Origin: Sphingomonadales bacterium
GTDB lineage: Bacteria > Pseudomonadota > Alphaproteobacteria > Sphingomonadales > Sphingomonadaceae
Assembly: GCA_018971065.1 (NCBI GenBank)
Contig: JAGWVC010000122.1
Location: forward strand, 1 to 10,481
Length of the DNA: 10,481 nucleotides
Reading direction: 5' to 3'
Shown: piece by piece, positions 6,537 to 10,481 of the stretch
Layout: each line of letters opens with the position of its first letter
Numbering within the stretch: the first letter of the stretch is position 1
Program-made: the position numbers and the translations under genes
The notes under the pieces: generated by a model
Seen by the model: only the letters and a program-made list of their open reading frames with translations
Database searches by the model: none
What the model was told of the DNA's origin: nothing

Positions 6537-9500
6537 AGCGCGCGCCAGGAACGCGGCGATCGCATCGGGCGCGGCGGGCTTGGCCAGCACCTGGACCGCC
6601 AGCGCCGCCGCTTTCGCCCGCACATCGCTGGTGGCTTCGGCGGTGATCAGCACGGCGGGCAGCCCCGGCATCTCGGCGCGCATCGCCGCGATCAGCGACA
6701 ATCCGTCCTCGCCGCCCGCCAGCCGGTAATCGGCCAGCACGGCATCGACGCGGCGGCTGAACGGCAGGGCGGAGGCGATGTCGGCGGCGGCGTGGGCGCG
6801 GTGGCCCTCAGCCTGCAGCATCGCCACCGTCGCCTCGACCACGCGGGGGTCGTCATCGACCACCAGCACGTCCAGAACGGCATGGCCGGCGGGTTGCGCC
6901 GGCGCGGCGGCGAGGGCGTGACCGGCGTCAGCCAGCGCCGGCAGCACCAGGCTGAAACGGCTGCCGTGGCCGGGCCGTGACGACACCTCGATTTCGGCAC
7001 CCAGCAGCCGGGCCAGGCGATTGGCCAGCGCCAGGCCCAGCCCCAGCCCTTCGGCCTCCACCTGCCCCAGCCGGGTGAACTCGCCGAACACGCTGTCGAT
7101 CTGTTCGGGCGCGATGCCGACGCCGCTGTCCACCACGTCGATCCGCAGCATGTCCCCGCGCCGGCGCACGCCGACGACGACGCCGCCATGCTCGGTATAG
7201 CGCAGCGCGTTGGTCAGGAAATTCTGCACCAGCGAGCGCAGCAGGCCGGGGTCGGTGTGGACGCTGCCGGGGGCATGGCCCAGCCGCAGGACAAGCCCGC
7301 GTGCCGCCGCCATCGGCTGAAGGCTGGCGACCAGCTCGCCAAGGAACCGCGCCAGCACCACCGGCTCGGGGTGCGGGACGATGCCGCCGGCATCGAGCTT
7401 GGAAATGTCGAGCAGCGCGCGCAACAGGTCCTCGGCGGCAACGATGGCGCTGTCCACCCGCGCCGCCAGCGGCGCACCTTCCGGGCGGACCTCGCGCTTC
7501 AGCGCGGCGGTGAACAGGCGCGCGGCGTGCAGCGGCTGCAACAGATCATGGCTGGCGGCGGCAAGGAAACGGGTCTTGTCGCGGTCGGCCTCGGCCAGGC
7601 GGCGGTTCGCTTCGGACAGATCGTGCGTGCGCGCGGCAACGCGGGCCTCCAGCTCGGCCAGCGTGCGTTCCAGTTCGTCACGCGCGCGCACTTCGGCGGT
7701 GACGTCGAGGAAGCTCATCACATAGCCGCCGCCGGGCATCGGCCCGCCGGTGGTCTTGAGCACGGTTCCGTCCAGCCGGCGCCGTTCGTGGTCATAGGCG
7801 CGACCGCCGCGCAGATGGCCGATGCGCGTGGCGACCAATGCATCAGGATCGCCCGCACCGTAATCGCCGCGACGGGCCAGCAGCGAAATCAGTTCGACGA
7901 TCGGCACGCCCAGCCGCACCATGCCGGACGGAAAGCGCAGCAGCTCCTCATAGCGACTGTTCCACGCGACCAGGTTCTGCTCGCCGTCGATCACGCAGAT
8001 GCCCGCGTCGATGTTCTCGAACGTGGCGGCCAGCAACTGGCGCGAGAAGCGCAGCGACTGTCCGCCCTCGCCCAGCAGGCGGGTGACGGCGCTGACGTCC
8101 ATCTGTCCGCCGGCCAGCGCCGACGCCATCAGCGTGCGTGCCGACGAGGCGCCGACCACCGTGCCGATCAACGACCGGGCGCGCAGGATGGCGCGGCGAT
8201 CGACCGGATCGGCGCGGCGGGCGGTGGGAAATTCGGCAGCGGCGCGCTGCTGCCCGACGAAGCCGGCAACGAGCGCCGACAGATCGCCCAGGTTATTGAT
8301 ATGGCGCGATCCGCGCACCAGCGACGGCAACTGGTCACGCGGGACATTGCGCGCCGCGAACAGGGCATGGAGCGCCAGGTTGACCCCCAGGCTCCAGCCG
8401 ACGCCGTGGACCAGCGGCGGCGCCTTGCCGATGCCGAACAGGCGCAGCGGATCGATCACGGTGCCGGCCAGCACATCGCGCCAGCCGGGCGGAAGCACCG
8501 GCGGTAGCGCCAGCGTCCACGCCCACAGCGCCAGACCCGCGATCAACCCTATCCGTGCCGAGACCGGATCGCGCCCGCGCCCATAGACCGCCAGCACCAG
8601 CATCGGCGTGAACTGCGCCATCGCCGCGAAGGCGACAAGACCGATCGACGCCAGCGACTGCGACGAGGGCACCAGTTCGGCCCATGCCAGCGCCGCCGCC
8701 ATGATCGCCAGGATCGACAGGCGCCGCGCCGCCAGCATCCGCGCGCCGATCGCCCCGGGCGCGCCGGTGGCGGCACGCGCGATGATCGCGCCCGAAAGCA
8801 GGTCGTTCGACACCATCGTCGCCAACGCGGTGGCATCGACGATCGCCATCGAGGCCGCCGCGCCGACACCCCCCAGCAGCGCCACCGCGAGGAACCACCA
8901 CGAGCCGGCCGCCAGCGGTAGCTGGAGCACGAACAGATCGGGCCGGGCATCGGTGCCGGGCAGCGCCAGACCGGCGGCGGCGATGGGCAGCACCAGCAGC
9001 GCCATCGCCGCGATGTAAGCCGCCAGCCCGAACCGCGCGCGCGGCAGGTCCGAAGGCGCGCGCGCCTCGACCAGCCCCATGTAGAACTGGCGCGGCAGCA
9101 CGATCACCGCGCCCGCCGAGATCAGCGCGATCACCGCGAATTCCAGGGTGAGCTGCTGCGGGCGGAACCTTCCGGCAAGCTCCGCCCAGCCTTGCGCGGC
9201 ATCGCCCGGCGCGGCGTTGACCAGCAGCCACGCGGCAAAGCCCGCAACCAGCGCCAGCGCCGCCAGCTTCATCACCGAATCGAGCGAGATCGCATAGAGC
9301 AATCCCTCGCTACGGCCGGCCAGTTCATAGCGGCGTGCGCCGAACAGCATCGCGAACAGCGCCAGCAAGGCGGCGGCGGCAACCATCGCCGGCAATTCGA
9401 CCCGCTGCGCGGAGACAATCGCCAGCGCGTTGCCGATCGAGCGCAACTGCAATGCGATATAGGGCACGCTGCCGGCCAGCGCCGTCACCGTGACCAGCCG

Positions 9501-9854
9501 GGCGAGCGGCGCATCGTGGCTGAACCGGGCGGCGATGAAATCGGACGCGGTGCTGGCGCCTTCCTCGGCCACCGCTTCGGCCAGACGCATCAGGAAGCGC
9601 GGCGCCAGCAGCAGCAGCAGCACCGGGGCCAGATAGATCGCCAGATAGTTCCAGCCTTCGCGCACCGCGCTGCCGACCGCGCCGTAGAAGGTCCAACTGG
9701 TGCAGTAGACGCCCAGCGCCAGCGTATAGGCGGCATGGCGCAGCCGCGCGCGCTCAACCAACCGGCGCCCGCTACGGCCTTCGACGAGCGCGGCGACGGC
9801 GAACAGGCACAGCACGAAGCCCAGGGCAATCGCCGTGGCCTGAGTCAGCGTCAT
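6513..9854 (-). CDS. Hybrid sensor histidine kinase with N-terminal SLC5/SSS symporter domain, CrbS/MxtR-like
   Basis: The 1113-residue protein opens with a sodium:solute-symporter-like domain of about 13 membrane segments (4-502), with family patterns CTSWTFYGAVG (51-61), ASDFIAARFSH (103-113) and SVPYIALQLRSIGNAL (129-144). A linker (503-605), possibly a STAC-type four-helix domain, leads to a PAS domain (about 609-720, FENIDAGICVIDGEQNLVAWN), then a coiled coil (725-757). HisKA carries phospho-acceptor H769 (ASHDLLQPLHAARLF). The ATPase domain has N882 (NFLTNALRYT), DSGVGI (909-914) and GLGLGLA (936-942). The C-terminal receiver (about 994-1105) has D1001, D1002, phospho-acceptor D1042, T1071 and K1092. 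All catalytic residues are intact. The gene converges on the response regulator and overlaps it by 24 bases. This order, SLC5-PAS-kinase-receiver, is that of CrbS/MxtR, which controls acs in Vibrio and Pseudomonas. The partner is almost certainly the adjacent regulator. Whether the symporter domain transports or only senses is unknown. Confidence 0.95.
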   Translation of the reverse strand: MTLTQATAIALGFVLCLFAVAALVEGRSGRRLVERARLRHAAYTLALGVYCTSWTFYGAVGSAVREGWNYLAIYLAPVLLLLLAPRFLMRLAEAVAEEGASTASDFIAARFSHDAPLARLVTVTALAGSVPYIALQLRSIGNALAIVSAQRVELPAMVAAAALLALFAMLFGARRYELAGRSEGLLYAISLDSVMKLAALALVAGFAAWLLVNAAPGDAAQGWAELAGRFRPQQLTLEFAVIALISAGAVIVLPRQFYMGLVEARAPSDLPRARFGLAAYIAAMALLVLPIAAAGLALPGTDARPDLFVLQLPLAAGSWWFLAVALLGGVGAAASMAIVDATALATMVSNDLLSGAIIARAATGAPGAIGARMLAARRLSILAIMAAALAWAELVPSSQSLASIGLVAFAAMAQFTPMLVLAVYGRGRDPVSARIGLIAGLALWAWTLALPPVLPPGWRDVLAGTVIDPLRLFGIGKAPPLVHGVGWSLGVNLALHALFAARNVPRDQLPSLVRGSRHINNLGDLSALVAGFVGQQRAAAEFPTARRADPVDRRAILRARSLIGTVVGASSARTLMASALAGGQMDVSAVTRLLGEGGQSLRFSRQLLAATFENIDAGICVIDGEQNLVAWNSRYEELLRFPSGMVRLGVPIVELISLLARRGDYGAGDPDALVATRIGHLRGGRAYDHERRRLDGTVLKTTGGPMPGGGYVMSFLDVTAEVRARDELERTLAELEARVAARTHDLSEANRRLAEADRDKTRFLAAASHDLLQPLHAARLFTAALKREVRPEGAPLAARVDSAIVAAEDLLRALLDISKLDAGGIVPHPEPVVLARFLGELVASLQPMAAARGLVLRLGHAPGSVHTDPGLLRSLVQNFLTNALRYTEHGGVVVGVRRRGDMLRIDVVDSGVGIAPEQIDSVFGEFTRLGQVEAEGLGLGLALANRLARLLGAEIEVSSRPGHGSRFSLVLPALADAGHALAAAPAQPAGHAVLDVLVVDDDPRVVEATVAMLQAEGHRAHAAADIASALPFSRRVDAVLADYRLAGGEDGLSLIAAMRAEMPGLPAVLITAEATSDVRAKAAALAVQVLAKPAAPDAIAAFLARASVPQVQP

Positions 9855-9955
9855 TTCCGTCCGGCCATGCTGGCGCGCTCCCCTTGCGGTCTGCTAGCAC
9901 TGCCCAAGGCGCGTGGCAAAGGCGCGCGGCAGGCACGAAAGGCCCGGGAAGGCAG
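9855..9955. promoter_or_regulatory. Divergent promoter region of kinase and GFA-family genes
   Basis: These 101 bases separate two divergent start codons, so promoters of both genes are expected here or slightly inside them. On the minus strand TTGCCA followed 17 bases later by TAGCAG is a weak possible promoter for the kinase. No CGAC-N4-GTCG site like those upstream of acs is seen. GGGAAGG (9946-9952) is the ribosome binding site of the rightward gene. Confidence 0.35.
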
Positions 9956-10384
9956 ATGAGCAAAGCACAAGAATGGCGTGAGGGTGGGTGCCATTGCGGC
10001 GCAGTGCGCATTGCCGTGCGGCTGGCCGACGGTCTGGACAAGCCGGTGCGGTGCAACTGCACCTATTGCGCGATGAAAGGCGCGGTGATGGCCTTCGCGC
10101 CGCTGGCCGACCTGCGGGTGACGGCCGGCGCCGAGGTGATCGCCACCTACCAGTTCCACACCGGCGCGGCGCGGCACCATTTCTGCCCGCGCTGCGGCAT
10201 CCATACCCACCATCAGCGACGGTTCGATCCCACGCTCTATGCGGTGAACCTGGCCTGCCTCGATGGCGTCAGCCCCTATGATTTCGCGGTGGTGCCGGTG
10301 ATCGACGGCGTGCATCATCCGCTCGACAGCGGCGGCGGGCCGATGCGGATTGCCGGAGAACTGCATTACCGCCCGGCGGACTGA
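9956..10384 (+). CDS. GFA-family (glutathione-dependent formaldehyde-activating enzyme/CENP-V-like) zinc protein
   Basis: The 142-residue protein shows the complete zinc-ligand pattern of the GFA fold: CHC (C12, C14), CNCTYC (C33, C35, C38) and CPRC (C77, C80) followed by GIHTHH. Members are small cytoplasmic zinc proteins. A few were proposed to speed formation of S-hydroxymethylglutathione from formaldehyde and glutathione, but most are uncharacterised, so the family name should not be read as a proven activity. ATG 9956 is chosen because GGGAAGG lies just upstream and because the family usually starts about ten residues before the first CxC. It is divergent from the kinase gene, and the next open frame begins 17 bases after its stop. 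No glutathione-dependent formaldehyde dehydrogenase gene is visible nearby, and no link with acetate metabolism is evident. Confidence 0.88.
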   Translation: MSKAQEWREGGCHCGAVRIAVRLADGLDKPVRCNCTYCAMKGAVMAFAPLADLRVTAGAEVIATYQFHTGAARHHFCPRCGIHTHHQRRFDPTLYAVNLACLDGVSPYDFAVVPVIDGVHHPLDSGGGPMRIAGELHYRPAD

Positions 10385-10401
10385 CGATCGGACTGCCCGC
10401 C

Positions 10402-10481
10402 ATGCCGCGCCCGATGCACTGGTCGATGTCGGAATTCCTGAACCTGCTGCACGCGCGCGGGCAGTGCTGGGGGCTGGTGGA
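10402..10481 (+). CDS. Start of an unidentified open reading frame (cut by window edge)
   Basis: From ATG 10402 a frame stays open to the edge, reading MPRPMHWSMSEFLNLLHARG and a few residues more (about 26 in all). It begins 17 bases after the GFA-family stop on the same strand, as a next operon member would. Only a weak GGA precedes it, and in-frame ATGs at 10414 and 10426 are alternatives. Too little is visible to recognise a family. Confidence 0.4.
   Translation, partial: MPRPMHWSMSEFLNLLHARGQCWGLV

Noticed and set aside
7188..8507. 439-codon rightward open frame inside the kinase gene
   Set aside because: It is Gln/Arg/Gly-rich shadow translation opposite intact PAS, HisKA and ATPase motifs, with no recognisable fold.

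Overview
The window is GC-rich, densely coded alphaproteobacterial DNA. Codon use, the DcaP-like porin and the gene set suggest a Sphingomonadales member, perhaps Novosphingobium; this is an impression without a database search. There are no RNA genes, mobile elements or CRISPR arrays, and no gene-free stretch exceeds about 215 bases.

Most of the window looks like one acetate-use locus. Reading leftward from a shared intergenic region at 3742-3954 are a DcaP-like outer-membrane porin (2188-3741), an MHS-type major facilitator with an unusual periplasmic insert (392-2158), and the start of a GNAT acetyltransferase (308 down to the window edge). Reading rightward are acs, AMP-forming acetyl-CoA synthetase (3955-5901), and, five bases later, a NarL/LuxR-type response regulator (5907-6536). 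Converging on the regulator, and overlapping its last codons, is a 1113-residue hybrid histidine kinase with an N-terminal SLC5/sodium-solute-symporter domain (6513-9854). A symporter-type kinase plus a LuxR-type regulator next to acs is the arrangement of the CrbS/CrbR (MxtR/ErdR) two-component system, which activates acs in gammaproteobacteria.

A coherent reading, partly inferred, is this. The porin and MFS carrier bring a small carboxylate across the two membranes and Acs converts acetate to acetyl-CoA. The kinase and regulator sense carbon status and control the divergent promoters. The GNAT enzyme may silence Acs by acetylating its conserved lysine (K606 here). The shared promoter region holds a strong nested dyad at 3821-3857 (15-base arms, 13 matching), which also reads as two CGAC-N4-GTCG sites 21 bp apart. 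It is the best candidate operator for the regulator.

The right end holds a GFA-family zinc protein (9956-10384), divergent from the kinase and with no obvious link to acetate, and the first codons of an unidentified open frame (from 10402).
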